Positions 1 through 11,420 of a stretch of 64,000 bases of DNA are shown one piece after another. The notes under the pieces are model-generated. The model made no database searches. It was not told the origin of the DNA and was given only the letters and a program-made list of their open reading frames with translations. Positions within the stretch are counted from its first letter, which is position 1; every line of letters starts with the position of its first letter. Made by a program: the position numbers and the translations under genes. Source of the DNA: Alopecurus myosuroides (Eukaryota > Streptophyta > Magnoliopsida > Poales > Poaceae); contig CM054060.1 of the NCBI GenBank assembly GCA_028641055.1, positions 161,670,696-161,734,695 of the forward strand, given 5' to 3'.

Positions 1-976
1 TTAAACAAAGTGTGTAATGTAAGCAATGATTATGCACGCGGACACTCTCACCGATGTTTTCTCCCTAATGGCAACAACACATCCTCCCCCTTCACGTTTC
101 TGTCACTCGAGCAAGGTGAAAAGAAGGCATGAACCCACTATCGAGCATAAATACTCCCTCTTGGAGTCACTAGCAACTACCTGACCAGAGCAACCACTAG
201 CAACGGAAAGCATGCAAGATCACAAATAGCATATGCAAATAAAGACTATAATCAACTTGGCATAAGTTCAATATTCATCGGATCCCAGCAAACACAGCAC
301 AGAGAATTACATAAGATCAATCTCGATCATGATAGGCAGCTCACGAGATCTAAACATGGAGGCATATGAGGAGAAGACAACCATCTAGCTACAGCTACGA
401 ACCCGTAGTCCATGGATGAACTACTCACAAATCACTCCGGAGGCAGGCATGGTGATGTAGAAGCCTCCGGTGATTATCTCCTCTCCGGCAGGGTGCCGGA
501 AACAGCTTCAGAACCCCCCTGATCTAGGGTTGACGGTGACAGTGGCTGCGGAACTTTTCGGGGATTTTTTATCAGGTGTTTAGGGTTTTCCACCCGGGGG
601 GCTTAAATAGGCTAAAGGGAGAAGGCGGTGGAGGCCAGGGGGCCCCACACCTATAGCTGGCGCGACCAAGGGGGGCCGCGCCACCCTATGGTGTGGCCTG
701 CCTGTTGCCCGTCTTCGACTCCTCTTCGGTGTTCTGGATGCTTCCGGGGAAAATAGGAACTTCGGGCTTTGTGGGGTCCAATTCCGAGAATCTTTGCAGA
801 ACAACTTTTCTGAAACCAAAAACAGCAGAAAACAGGGAACTGGCACTTGGCATCTTGTTAATAGGTTAGTCCCAAAAAATGTATAAAAATGGTATAAATA
901 AGGGAGAAAACAAGTAGAAATTGGCAAAATATGATCATGTAGCATCAAAAATTATAGATACATTGGAGATGTATCA
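1..976 (-). mobile_element. LTR of a Triticeae-type retrotransposon (TGATAC family), cut by window edge
   Basis: Read on the minus strand, the segment starts at 976 with TGATACATCTCCAATGTATC, the kind of start seen in abundant Triticeae LTR families (TGATACGTCTCC type). It then runs through an AT-rich stretch and a GC-rich stretch (about 600-760) with no believable gene. The ORF at 580-948 on this strand is low-complexity LTR sequence. The other end lies at or beyond the window start, so completeness and target duplication cannot be judged. Family assignment is by recollection of the LTR start only. Confidence 0.55.
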
Positions 977-1099
977 GCCATAACCAATTTTGATTCTCTC
1001 TTTTGCATCTTTGTTTGTGACTCCCATTACTCGTTTCAAGTTAAGTTATATGAGAGGAAGTTGCTGTCTATAATGACTGGTGCATAGATAAATGAGATG
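977..1099 (+). other. Interior remnant of the outer LTR element, left of E1
   Basis: A short AT-rich stretch between the minus-strand LTR and E1. It ends with AGATG, the left copy of the E1 target duplication. It should be contiguous with 8537-8645, which leads into a polypurine tract and a 3' LTR. No gene is visible. Confidence 0.5.
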
Positions 1100-1573
1100 T
1101 GATGGAGGGATGCTAACCCGGTAGGCCAACTCCAAGGCATGACCCGGCCCGAAGGACGCTGCGCAAGATCCGGCTAAGGGTAAAGAAACTTCTGGAAGGC
1201 CCAAGTTTGTAGGCCTCGTAACCCGGATTGTGGGTTACGGTAAAGGGAAGTTAGAGTTTGTATGCGGTGTCCGGGTAGGATTCAGGGTGCGCCTTGGAGA
1301 GCAAGCCAGGGGGGTACGGGTGCTTTATAAACCAACCCCCAGGTCTAGTTGATTGAGATCTAAGAACCCTAGTAGTACCGTTTGATATCGAGCATCCAGT
1401 TACGAGAGATCGAGTTAATATATTGAGATCGGAGACTCGGCGACTTGATTGCCGGCTACCAGATCGAGTTCCATCATGTTTTCCTCTGAGCTAAACCCTC
1501 TCCCAAACGCCTGTGTCGTCTTGCCCCAAGGTCAGTTACCCCCGGTAACGTCTGCCGTGATGATCCCACGACA
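1100..1573 (+). repeat. E1 5' LTR
   Basis: 474 bp, TG...CA ends. A TATA-like box TTTATAAA lies at about 1324-1331. The reading frame at the LTR end is open and continues through the primer-binding site into the internal ORF. Confidence 0.92.
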
Positions 1574-2738
1574 GTTGGCACCCACCGTGGGGCCTGCGTC
1601 CAAAGGTGTTTACATCACGGGAGAAGCTCGGAAGAACATGGAGAATCTTGTCGTCGGCGAGATCTACATCGACCACAAAGGAGAAAAGACGGTGGACGAT
1701 TCCGGCTGGGGGCCAGAGTCGGATCACCTCGAATCCGGATCCGTCGTGACAATCGGCCGGATCAGCGTCTTCATCGGTATGGTACGTACGCCTGATTTAA
1801 AAGGACAATATCATGTGCATACTACGGGAACTTTTGACAGGAACAAAAGGATACTCAAGCAAGCCGTGAACTCGGTTTCCTCGGCTGTTCCGGAACACCT
1901 GAGATGGGCGGAACAAGAGATAACATGGAGCAGAAGGGACCACCCGGAGAGAGTAGAACACCCGGGAGTCTTAGCATTAGTAGTCGCACCGCAGGTCAAT
2001 GGGTATGAGATGAAAAAGGTTTTGATGGATGGTGGAAGTAGCATCAATATACTGTATTGGGAAACCTTCTTACGCATGGGCCTGAAGGAGTCTCAGCTAC
2101 AAAAAAGCTCAACAATTTTTCATGGGATAGTGCCGGGTCGTTCAGCGTGCCCCGAGGGAAAAATCGCATTGGAGGTAGCTTTTGGGGAATCAAAGGATAA
2201 CTATCGAGTTGAGTGGCTCACTTTTGAGGTGGTCAAGTTGCGCAGTCCTTATCACGCGTTATACGGAAGGCCGGCTTATGCCAAATTCATGGCTAGGCCG
2301 TGTTACGTGTATCTACAGCTAAAAATCCCGGGTCCTAAGAAGACCATTACCATACATGGAAATCGAGACATAGCAGCTGAATGCGATGAAGGAGACGCAA
2401 CAATGGCCGAGCAAGCCTATAGAAAAGAGGAGCTCAAGCATTACCGGTCTCAAGCAGACCCGGAGGACAGAACCACATCAAAAAGGCCGAGTACTGAAGG
2501 CGAAAGAGCAAAGTCCAAGGCAACACAAGATGCTAAGATGGTGGCTTTTGTCAAGGATGATTCCCCCAAACAATCTGCCATAGGAGAAGAAATTGCACGG
2601 CCGCTCACAACCAGCCGCGTAATGGAAACACCTCACCCGGGTTGGCTAGTAAACCCGGTACTCATCATGAAAAAGTCCAGCAAATGGAGAATGTGTCTCG
2701 GTCACGTCAGCCCGGGACCGGTTCCCAAGAAGAACTAA
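1476..2738 (+). CDS. E1 truncated gag-protease ORF fused to a reverse transcriptase stub
   Basis: The frame is open from the 5' LTR; 1476 is the first ATG in it, and 1638 is another possible start. The middle holds a retropepsin-like domain with the active-site segment LMDGGSSINIL (about 2019-2051) and the downstream motifs FHGIVPG and PYHALYGRPAYAKFMA typical of plant Ty3 protease. The last part reads HPGWLVNPVLIMKKSSKWRMC, cut here at the conserved start of reverse transcriptase, then a few unrelated residues and a stop. Fingers/palm, RNase H and integrase are absent, and no Retrotrans_gag domain is visible, so the element cannot mobilise itself with this ORF. What follows (2739 on) is 3'-noncoding sequence, which implies a large internal deletion. 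Confidence 0.8.
   Translation: MFSSELNPLPNACVVLPQGQLPPVTSAVMIPRQLAPTVGPASKGVYITGEARKNMENLVVGEIYIDHKGEKTVDDSGWGPESDHLESGSVVTIGRISVFIGMVRTPDLKGQYHVHTTGTFDRNKRILKQAVNSVSSAVPEHLRWAEQEITWSRRDHPERVEHPGVLALVVAPQVNGYEMKKVLMDGGSSINILYWETFLRMGLKESQLQKSSTIFHGIVPGRSACPEGKIALEVAFGESKDNYRVEWLTFEVVKLRSPYHALYGRPAYAKFMARPCYVYLQLKIPGPKKTITIHGNRDIAAECDEGDATMAEQAYRKEELKHYRSQADPEDRTTSKRPSTEGERAKSKATQDAKMVAFVKDDSPKQSAIGEEIARPLTTSRVMETPHPGWLVNPVLIMKKSSKWRMCLGHVSPGPVPKKN
1576..1593 (+). other. E1 primer-binding site
   Basis: TGGCACCCACCGTGGGGC, two bases after the LTR, begins with the TGG complementary to a tRNA CCA end. It differs by one base from the E2 site. I did not assign the tRNA. Confidence 0.8.
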
Positions 2739-3797
2739 ACAATGTAACGGGCAGCAGGTTTCAGACGCGCTCTTTTCCTACCCAGGGTACCTAAGGGGAC
2801 TGGAAGGTTTTTAATGAGGCGGCCTGCTGATCCAAACTTTCTCATATCAATAAAGAGATGGTTATCAAGTCCTATTTTGTTACGATCTTTACTTCAGTTA
2901 CAGGTTAGTAGTATCCACTGCTACCAATACATCAGTATCATTAAGTATGTTGAATATATATAGGTCTCGGGGGCTGATTGCTTAAATAGCACGGCCACAA
3001 ACCCAAAGACCCGGCCTTGATGCCTATGAGTTATAAGGGCCGATTACTCGCAAACGAGTACGGCTGCAATCTTATAACCGGACAAAGGAGCCAAATTTTC
3101 TTGACTTTTCTTACTTAAGCTCGATGTGACTCGCACTAAAGTGGCATGATTTGCTCGCTTACGATTACAATCAGCCATGAGGCCCAATGGGACTTGCCTG
3201 ACCCTGTTTTCGTATAGATGTAACAACATGGTATCCACGCGAAAGCCGGCTTACAGTACAAGATAGTCAAAAGGGTCATCTAAACCACAAGTTATGCAGA
3301 GTACAAGGCTAATAGCTGGAAACTCAACGTTTATCAAGCATAACTTTATTATCTGTATGAAATAATTCCGGGTTTCGGCTTAGCAACAACAAGTTTGTTC
3401 TCTTCGAAAAGACCACACACCACAGACTCGGATATTCGGGCCTTGGGGACTGTGGGTTTCGAAGCAGGATCAACTTATTTCGTTGCTAAGCTCGAAAGGC
3501 CCCAATGTCTGAGTCGTGGGGACTTGGGGACTTAAAGAAAAGTCCACCTGTCAAAACTCACGATACTCGGAAATAAGGAGGGGAATAAAAATAAATGAAT
3601 AGGAAGTTGGATTATCAGGAATAAGATAGACAAGTATCAAGTTCATCAAAAAGCCTAGAAAGGCACGAAGTGCATCACAGAATTAAAGTGCGTTACAAGT
3701 TGCGACACCAGTATCAAGGGTGCACAGGCGCACCGTCAAAAGAATACTTGTTTCGAATAAAAGTATCAGACGATCGAGGTATTTCGATGGCAACTGC
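2739..3797. other. E1 noncoding stretch between sense ORF and antisense gene
   Basis: About 1 kb without a believable gene. It opens with a block (about 2750-2832) containing GGTTTCAGACGC and AAGGTTTTTAATGAGGC, which recurs near 37.73 kb. GGGGACT motifs resembling the polypurine tract occur around 3447 and 3517-3531. The small ORFs here are short and without recognisable domains. Confidence 0.6.
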
Positions 3798-6700
3798 CTA
3801 TTCGGCTTCCTGAGTAGGGTCCACATCTTTGCCCTTGGCCTCCGGGTCTTGCTCCTGGACTTGCTCTTTGGCTTTATCGGCATCATCACCCGGATTTTTC
3901 GAGGCAGGACGGACAGGCGGAAGAATAGCTGGTGTAGAGGTGGTTGGCCCTGATCCTAACTCGGCCTCTCTCTTTGCAGTTTCTTGCCTCTTCCTGGCCG
4001 AGTCAGCAGCCCATTTCTCCAAAACATCAAAGGGCGGGGGTGCGTCCTCTGTAACGATTTTGCCTTCAGCATCGTATGCGCTCATAATTGTGTTCAGATC
4101 CATACTATCGGCCAAAGTGGTGGCCGAGTGACGCACTGCGGACTGTATGGCCTTGAAGTCCTTGGGTGTAAACTTGGAACCATCTGCCTTGAATTCTGGA
4201 AACCCGGATATTACCTTTGCCGGGTCAAGCTTCGGAAAGTAAGCCTTGGCCAGGGTAAAGGCCCGGGTCATACCAATCCGGCATGCCGAGCGTTTCCAGA
4301 TTTCAATCCAGGCAGGCACAGTGGAGCAGGCTTGGATGAGATTTTCTTCACCCGGATATACCTCAGTAGGCCACTTCACGGCATCCAGTATAAACTTCGT
4401 GCCGGCAAAGAAAGTTCGGAGCACAGTCTTTAAGGTTCTAGCCTTGGCAATGGCATCCTCCTCTGGGGCCGCAAGGTTGGCACCTACAGTTGAAACAAAG
4501 GAAGAACGTATCAGTAATCCCGAGTATCATATAATAAAGTAAAGGCATGAAGTCAGTTGGCAGCAAAAACTTACTAAGCAAGATGCGATAGGTATCGGTA
4601 ACCTGGTCCGATAATTTTTTCAGTGCGGTTTGGGCAGTAGTGCACTTCTTCTTGTATTTGGAAACATCCTTCTTCAAGGTTTCCATGTCAGCCCCAAGGG
4701 CTTCTCTACGCTTCACCTCCGTAAGAAGAAGTTGTTCGGTCTTGAGCAAAACTTCGTCAGACCGGGTCATCTGTGCCTGTAAAGAACAAGGGGCACAAGT
4801 ATCAGTCGGGTATCATGGCAAGCCGACTATTGAATAAAGTACCAAGCATAACTTCAACAAAGTTATGCTCGGAACTTGGGGACTAAGTGTATACTGTGAG
4901 ATATCAAGTGTTGTTACCTGGTGCTCGGCGGCCATGCGCTCCAGAATATTGCTCTCTGAGGTCTTCATATTGAGGACAGCGCTCATCAGTTCATCAAAGG
5001 TATCATTACCCGTATTAGAGGACCCGGGGCCTTGGAACCTCGGAGAAGGAGTTTTCTTCTTAGCAGAAGGCGGCCTCCGGGTCATTCGAATGTCGGAATC
5101 CGATGTTCCCTCTCCCGCACCCAGAGTTGCAGTTTTGCCCTTCTTGCTTGCATGAGAGGCTATCGGATACTCGGCTTCTTGTCTGGCCGGGTTTATTGGT
5201 GACGCTTGTTCTTCGCCGCTAGACGCGGCTGTTGTCTTATCAGCCAGGTTCCCCTTACCCGGGTTATCGGTCTCCATATCCTCTTGGTCGCTAATAACGA
5301 CCGTGGCCCTATAGATATTGTGAGTGAGCAGTTAGTGTACAATCAGGAAAGGGTGATGAAAATGTGATAGAGCATCAGGAAAGGGATTTTACCCGGTATT
5401 CACCGCAAAGTCCGAAGGAAATTCGCTGCTGGACCCGGGCGAAACTGAAAAGTATCAAGCAAGATTTCATAAGGGAATGGTTCAGGAAGATTGTTTCGTC
5501 CGAGAAAGGATAGGGTAAATACCAGCCCGCCGAGTCGGAGACAATGAAATACCCGGGTTAAGAGCATCATCACCCGGGTAATTTCGAGTCGCTCTGCGCT
5601 TGGTCATGGGCGACTCCTTCAAATATGGCCAGTGGAATAACGTCAAGTTAGTTCATGTATATCATCAAAGGAATACGAATTGAATGCAAGGAGGCGATAT
5701 GAAACCTTGAGGGCGGCCCCTCGGGGTTTTCTCCTTGGATCCGACTTTGACTGTCGGCTCCACTTCCTCCTCGTCACTGGCGGATTCTACTTTGCCGTCA
5801 GTCTCTTCTTCTTCGTCCTTGTCCTCTGACTCTGGAAGTTATCAAGGTCACAGTTGGAAAATGAAGAACGGGACACGATGAACTCAAGGGAATTACGTGA
5901 AGTTCGAAACGTACCTTCATCCGAGTTAATGCCATCCTCTTGCTCCTCTGGGTTTTCGGAGTTAGGAGGAGTTTCAATCTTCCAAAAGGGATCATCAGCC
6001 TGGGAGGAAGGTATAAGAGTAAGGATTATTAGTCATATCGAGTGGAAGGTGTGAAAGAAAGAGTACGAAAGTCGAGTCTTTACCTTGGGGGCTGGGTTCT
6101 CCCGAGTGAAGGGTTCTAACCCGGCTATGTTCCGGATTACCTCCATCTTCTCTGTCAAGAAGCTCTTGATAGTTTTGTTGGTGTCTCCGGCTGCAAAACT
6201 GTGGGTAGAGTACCGGAGCGAGTCCGTAGCGTGCCCTGAATACTCGCACATTAACTTAGTGCGGATGGAGTTGGGTTGGATCCGGAATTCGACCCAAGTT
6301 TTCACCAGGTTAAGCCCAATGAGACCTTGGGCCGACAGAACAGAGATTTTGGCTAATAAAGGCCGGATGGCCTCCCTGTCCGAGTCAGGGGCAAAGGCAT
6401 TAAAAGACTCGGAGATATCGAGAAGGCCTTCCGAGTAACCCGTCAGTTTCTTTTGGCCGGGTGGGGAGGTGTCTCGGCAGTAGAAGTACGAGATTTTCCA
6501 GTGTTTGACGTGGGAGTTGAGAGTGAGGGGTGGCATCAGAGAATTCTTGCGGCGCTGGATAGAAACCCCGCCGCAAGCGAGAAGTGCCCCGTCACCGCTT
6601 TCGCGGCACGGTTTGCACTGGAAAAGCTCGACAAAAAGAGCCAAACTTGGCGGAGTGCACAAGTATGACTCGGAGAGAACGATGAAGCGGGAGATATTTA

Positions 6701-7013
6701 ATACGGAATTAGGCCCTATGTCAAAAATGTGAAGGCCGTAATGGCTTAGAATATCACGGAAGAAAGGGTGACCCGGAGGACGGAAGCCCCGGGTCACGTG
6801 TTCCACGAAACATATTACCTCGTCCTTCGCCGGGGTAGGCCGGGTCTCGTTGCCCGGCACCCTCCAGTGGATCTCCTTTTGAGGGGGTAGAACCCCTAAC
6901 TCGGCCAGTTCTTCTAACTTGGCCTTGGTGACCATAGATCGCGCCCAGTTGGCGGATATGGAATTGGTGGTCTTGGCCTTGGCTGGTGTTTTTCCCTGCT
7001 TTTTGGGAGCCAT
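3798..7013 (-). CDS. E1 antisense spliced gene, plant gypsy-type transposon protein
   Basis: Eight coding exons can be traced on the minus strand: 7013-6084, 5999-5915, 5831-5706, 5613-5523 (or from 5616), 5444-5393, 5308-4918, 4776-4575, 4483-3798. Introns have GT-AG ends and the phases agree at every junction except exon 3 to exon 4, where I could not close the frame by one base; this may be a real frameshift or a miscalled site. Exon 1 starts MAPKKQGKTPAKAK and resembles the 'putative gypsy type transposon' family (Pfam Transposase_28) found antisense in plant Ty3 elements. Middle exons are acidic. The acceptor at 7022/7023, just before the ATG, suggests a noncoding first exon upstream; a possible donor is at 7389-7390. 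The function of this protein family is unknown. Nucleus is a guess from its basic start. Confidence 0.7.
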
Positions 7014-7660
7014 GTGATTGACCTGCAAAGCACAAGGTAGAAGGATACAAGGAATAAGACCCAGAAACCATAAACTGGTCGAGTATTGGTACCTATTACG
7101 AATAAAAGGAGTCGGAAAAGGGAAGATTTTCCGGATGATAGAGGTGAGGGCGGAAAAATTGGGCGGCCCGAGCCCAGGCTAGAGATTCCATTTCTGGATT
7201 TGTGGCAAAATTAGCAGCTATGGGCGGTAGGGGAGTAAAGCAAAGTTAGTATCCAATCCATTGGATGAACTAGAGTGAGTACAAGTAACTTAATTCGGCA
7301 TGACCGGGAAAATGACCGGCGGGTTGACCTAGATCTAATCTGAAGGAAATCAAGAAATTGCGGAGGCCAGTTAACGGGTATGGGAGGCTTACTGGAGGAG
7401 ATCGAAGCGAAGCTCGACGAAGGAAAATAGCGCAAGATTGGTGCCCCTTTGCGATTCCCGGCGGGCCGGTCGGGGGTTTGGCGGCGGATCTTGGCGGCGG
7501 TGCAGAGTGCGCTGTGGCGGAGCGTAGCCGGCGGCTAATAGGCTCCGGTGATGCGCGCAGGATTTCCGTGGTGGCGCTCTGTGAGCTTGAGCGCGGAGGA
7601 AGAAAGGAAGAGGAATGGGGGGAAGTGAGCCGTTGGGGTTAGGGTTACCCCTACGAGCAT

Positions 7661-7667
7661 ATTTATA
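7661..7667 (-). promoter_or_regulatory. TATA-like box of the E1 antisense gene
   Basis: On the minus strand this reads TATAAAT, about 650 bases upstream of the antisense ATG, leaving room for a noncoding exon and intron. The E2 antisense gene has a TATAAATA in a comparable place. Confidence 0.45.
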
Positions 7668-8054
7668 ATGGTTCATGTGGATAAGTTTGGTTCCACGAGC
7701 GGGAGCCGGGGATTACGGAGTAACGGCTATCCGTTTGAGTTTTGCAAAATACGCTTTAAGTGTTGAACGTGATATCTGGGCAGAAATAAGAAGGAGATAT
7801 TCTACATAATATCAAGATCAATTATCGAGTAAAGTGCAGGATCTTGACACTTTTATCAGGGCTTAGACCCGGAAAGCTAAGCCGGGTATTTGGAGAGGAA
7901 CCGGGTTACCATATGGCCACCGTGGAGTTGGGCCTAGCTGTTTATCGAAGCGTTTTAACCCGGCCTTCATGCATTTGGGCATTTGATGTTTTTTCAGGGA
8001 ATAGCAAGCGCTTCAAGGAAGGATCCGTGAAGCCCAAACTATTCTGGGGACTAC

Positions 8055-8531
8055 TGATGGAGGGATGCTAACCCGGTAGGCCAACTCCAAGGCATGACCC
8101 GGCCCGAAGGACGCTGCGCAAGATCCGGCTAAGGGTAAAGAAACTTCTGGAAGGCCCAAGTTTGTAGGCCTCGTAACCCGGATTGTGGGTTACGGTAAAG
8201 GGAAGTTAGAGTTTGTATGCGGTGTCCGGGTAGGATTCAGGGTGCGCCTTGGAGAGCAAGCCAGGGGGGTACGGGTGCTTTATAAACCAACCCCCAGGTC
8301 TAGTTGATTGAGATCTAAGAACCCTAGTAGTACCGTTTGATATCGAGCATCCAGTGTATACGAGAGCTCGAGTTAATATATTGAGATCGGAGACTCGGCG
8401 ACTTGATTGCCGGCTACCAGATCGAGTTCCATCATGTTTTCCTCTGAGCTAAACCCTCTCCCAAACGCCTGTGTCGTCTTGCCCCAAGATCAGTTACCCC
8501 CGGTAACGTCTGCCGTGATAATCCCACGACA
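8055..8531 (+). repeat. E1 3' LTR
   Basis: 477 bp, nearly identical to 1100-1573. It is preceded by CTGGGGACTAC, the polypurine-type primer site, and followed by the right AGATG target duplication. Confidence 0.92.
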
Positions 8532-10147
8532 AGATGCTTCTTGTCCGTATTTTATTTATCGACTCTTCACTCCATAAATCCGTGGTCATGTTTACTGATT
8601 CTAGTTTTGCTTGGGGACAAGCGAGGTCTAAGCTTGGGGGGAGTTGATACGTCCATTTTGCAACACTATTTTATATCATAATTTGCGGTTATTCATTGAT
8701 ATATTTCATATTGGAGCATGATACTTATGTTATTTCACCTATTTTGCATGTTTTCCAATAATTGGAGAGTTGAACCCCGGAGTCAGAATTCTGCTGGAAA
8801 ACGAAGCGTCGGGATACCATATTCGCGAAGATCAGAGCACCCCGGAAATCATCGTAAAGTTCCTATTTCACCCGAAGACGGAGGAAGCCAAAAGGGTTGT
8901 CGGAGGAGGGCCACCAAGGGCCCTCACCATGCCCAGGCGCGGGCCCACCTCTGGCCGCGCCTAGGGGTGGTGAGGAGGCCCTGGCCCACCTCTGGCTTGC
9001 CCCTTTGACGTACTTCATCCCCCGGGAACCCTAAGACACAGAGAATCATCGAGGAGTCTTTCCGCCGCCTCTGCGGGACGGAAAACAACAGAGAGAGAAA
9101 AGCTCTCCGGCAGGGAGAAACCTGCCGGGGAAATTCCTTCCCAGAGGGGGGAAATCATCGCCATCGTCACCGTCATCGAGCTGGACTTCATCGGGATCAT
9201 CATCGTCATCTCCACCATCATCACCCTCAGCTCCACTCCGTTCCGCTGTAACATCTAGGGCTGCATCTTGTCTATTTCATAGGGGAAACTTTCCCAATGT
9301 TGATTACTATTTGTAGTTGATGCTATTGAGTGAAACCATTGGATTAGGTTTATGTCCAGATTGTTAATCACCATTATATCACCTCTGATCATGATCCATA
9401 TGATGTCTTGTGAGTAGTTCGTGTTGTTCTTGAGGACATGGTAGAAGTCAAGTTGTTAGTAGTGAAGTAATGTTGAGTAATATTTAATGGTTTGATATTT
9501 AAGTTGTGGTGTTATTCTTCTAGTGGTGTCATGTGAACGTTGACTACATGATACTTCACCATTTATGGGCCTAGGGGAATGCATCGTGTATTTGGCTACT
9601 AATTGTGGGGTTGCCGGAGTGATAGAAACCTAAACCCCCATTAGGAAACCATTGCACGAGGGAGCGTAGGATCCCGGAGTTTAAAGATGTGGTTAGATTA
9701 ATTTCTTAATTACTTTCTTGTAGTTGCGATGCTTGCAAGGGGTATAATCACAAGTATGCATTAGTCTTGGATGGGACGGTACATTAGCATAGGTTCACCC
9801 ATACAACACTTATCAAAACACTAAAGATTATTCAGCGGCATGAAACAAAAGCACTTGACAAAACCTCCCGTGTGTCCTCGAGAACGTTTGTTAATCATAA
9901 GTAAACCCACCGACTTGTCCTTTGCTGAAGAAAGGATTGGGCCACTTGCTGCAATTATTATTATTGCATTTTATTTACTCGCACTTTATTTATCTGTAAT
10001 ATCAAAAAACCCTACAAATTTATCTTTAAGTATTTACAGTTATTCCTTCATCGAAACTGCTTGTCAACACTTTCTGCTCCTCGTTGGGTTCGACACTCTT
10101 ATTTATCGAAAGTACTACGATACACTCCCTATACTTGTGGGTCATCA
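8532..10147 (+). mobile_element. 3' end and 3' LTR of the outer LTR retrotransposon
   Basis: After the E1 target duplication the outer element resumes and ends in a purine-rich tract, AAGCTTGGGGGGAGT, directly before a long LTR (8646-10147) that begins TGATACGTCCATTTTGC and ends GGGTCATCA. This arrangement is typical of an abundant Triticeae LTR family. The small ORFs inside (8718-9008, 9015-9254 minus, 9840-10220) are LTR sequence, not genes. The 5' half of this element is not in view, apart from 977-1099. Confidence 0.7.
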
Positions 10148-11060
10148 AGGTCCCGTCCGGATAGAGACCCCATCCAGCGCTGCTGCTGGCCCCACGGTGG
10201 GCGCCAACTGTCGTGGTTAGGTAAAGACAGATGCCATGGGATGACTTGAGTTTGGGGCCGATGGACACTGTGGGTATCCGGGGAGGGATTGCACGCCTAG
10301 TCGCTGCACTCACTACACTGCAAACACAAGGATCTAACCAGGTTCGGGGCCCTCGTGTGGAGGTTACACCCCTACTCCTGCCTGTCTGTCAATATCAGTG
10401 GGTAACCGAGTACAATGTGGTTCCTCAAGATCTCTGAGCTACAGGAAGAAGAAGCTCTCTTCTGCTCTCTCTCTAAGGAAACAACTAGCGATTCTCTCAC
10501 TGGTTCGTCGACCCTCGCGTAGGAGGGGTGTGTCCACATTATATATTGGTGGCCACCAACCGGACGTACAGGGTTAGGCGAAATACATTGTGCCATAGCG
10601 CACGCCTGCTGGCATACGCCAAAAGTCATCTCCGCCGTAGCCGCTGCCCTGTCCTGTCCCCCTCGTCAGACAGAGGACGTGGCACCGCCCATGCCCTGCA
10701 CTGCTCCGGTGTATGTGTATACATCATCACGCCTAGTAAGTTGAACCGCACACGCGTACTCTCCCTTGATCTTCGGGATCCCAACTGCTCCGTTGACCTC
10801 CCTCCGGGATGAATAAATCTTTGTCTACCCGGTTTCTCCAAGGCCATCTCGGTTAACCCGGGGGACACTCGTTTCTTCATCATTGCTCCTTGCTCTTCTT
10901 ACCGAGATAGATCCATCTCGGTACCCCCAACTCGGTACCCATATGGATCTCGGTTGACATCATCTCGGTAAATAGTATCTCGGTAAACAGTATCTCGGTA
11001 TCCACTCCTTGGATACCATTTCGTACCAACCTTGCCCCTACTCGGGGGTAGCCCCCGACA
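10148..11060 (-). mobile_element. Truncated minus-strand Ty3/gypsy element: 5' LTR plus primer-binding site
   Basis: On the minus strand an LTR starts at 11060 with TGTCGGGGGCTACCCCCGAG and ends ACCACGACA near 10209. GTTGGCGCCCACCGTGGGG follows (about 10207-10189), the same primer-binding site as E2. About 40 bases of interior resemble the start of the E2 interior, then the sequence is cut by the neighbouring LTR at 10147. The LTR start resembles that of E2, so it belongs to the same broad family. No coding sequence remains. Confidence 0.75.
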
Positions 11061-11154
11061 TGGCGTGGGGCCACTTCTCGGATCCCTTTTGCGTACTTCT
11101 TCCCCGAGACCTAATTCCTTCGGGGGACGCTTCGCACAATTTTTCCGCCGTCGT

Positions 11155-11420
11155 ATGATATGTCTCAAACGTATCTACAACTTTTTATTGCTACATGCTT
11201 GTTTTCTACATGGTTTTCCATGTTTACCACATGTTTTCCATTGTTTTCCCCATGTTTTCCGGGACTAACCTATTAACCAAGTGCCCAGAACTAGTTCTTG
11301 TTTTCTGTTGTTTTTGTATTTTAGAAAAGTTCTATAGAAAATATTCGCGAAAATTACTGAAAATTCACGGAGGTCACTTTTTACCGGGAATGAAGATGGA
11401 GTCCCGGTCTCCCTACTAAT
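11155..11420 (+). mobile_element. LTR fragment of the TGATAC family
   Basis: Starts TGATATGTCTCAAACGTATC and contains GGGACTAACCTATTAAC, shared with the minus-strand LTR at 1-976. It fades out near 11420. No target duplication was recognised. Confidence 0.5.

Larger units (their letters stand above)
1100..8531 (+). mobile_element. E1: complete non-autonomous Ty3/gypsy retrotransposon (Tat-like)
   Basis: The element has two LTRs (1100-1573 and 8055-8531), each beginning TGATGGAGGG and ending CACGACA. It is flanked by a perfect 5-bp target duplication AGATG at 1095-1099 and 8532-8536. A primer-binding site lies two bases after the 5' LTR (1576-1593) and a GGGGACTAC polypurine-type tract lies directly before the 3' LTR. 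The sense strand keeps only a retropepsin-containing ORF joined to the first residues of reverse transcriptase; most of pol is missing. The right half carries a spliced antisense gene. LTRs differ by about three substitutions and a 3-base indel by eye, so the insertion is young. It lies inside an older LTR element. Confidence 0.93.
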
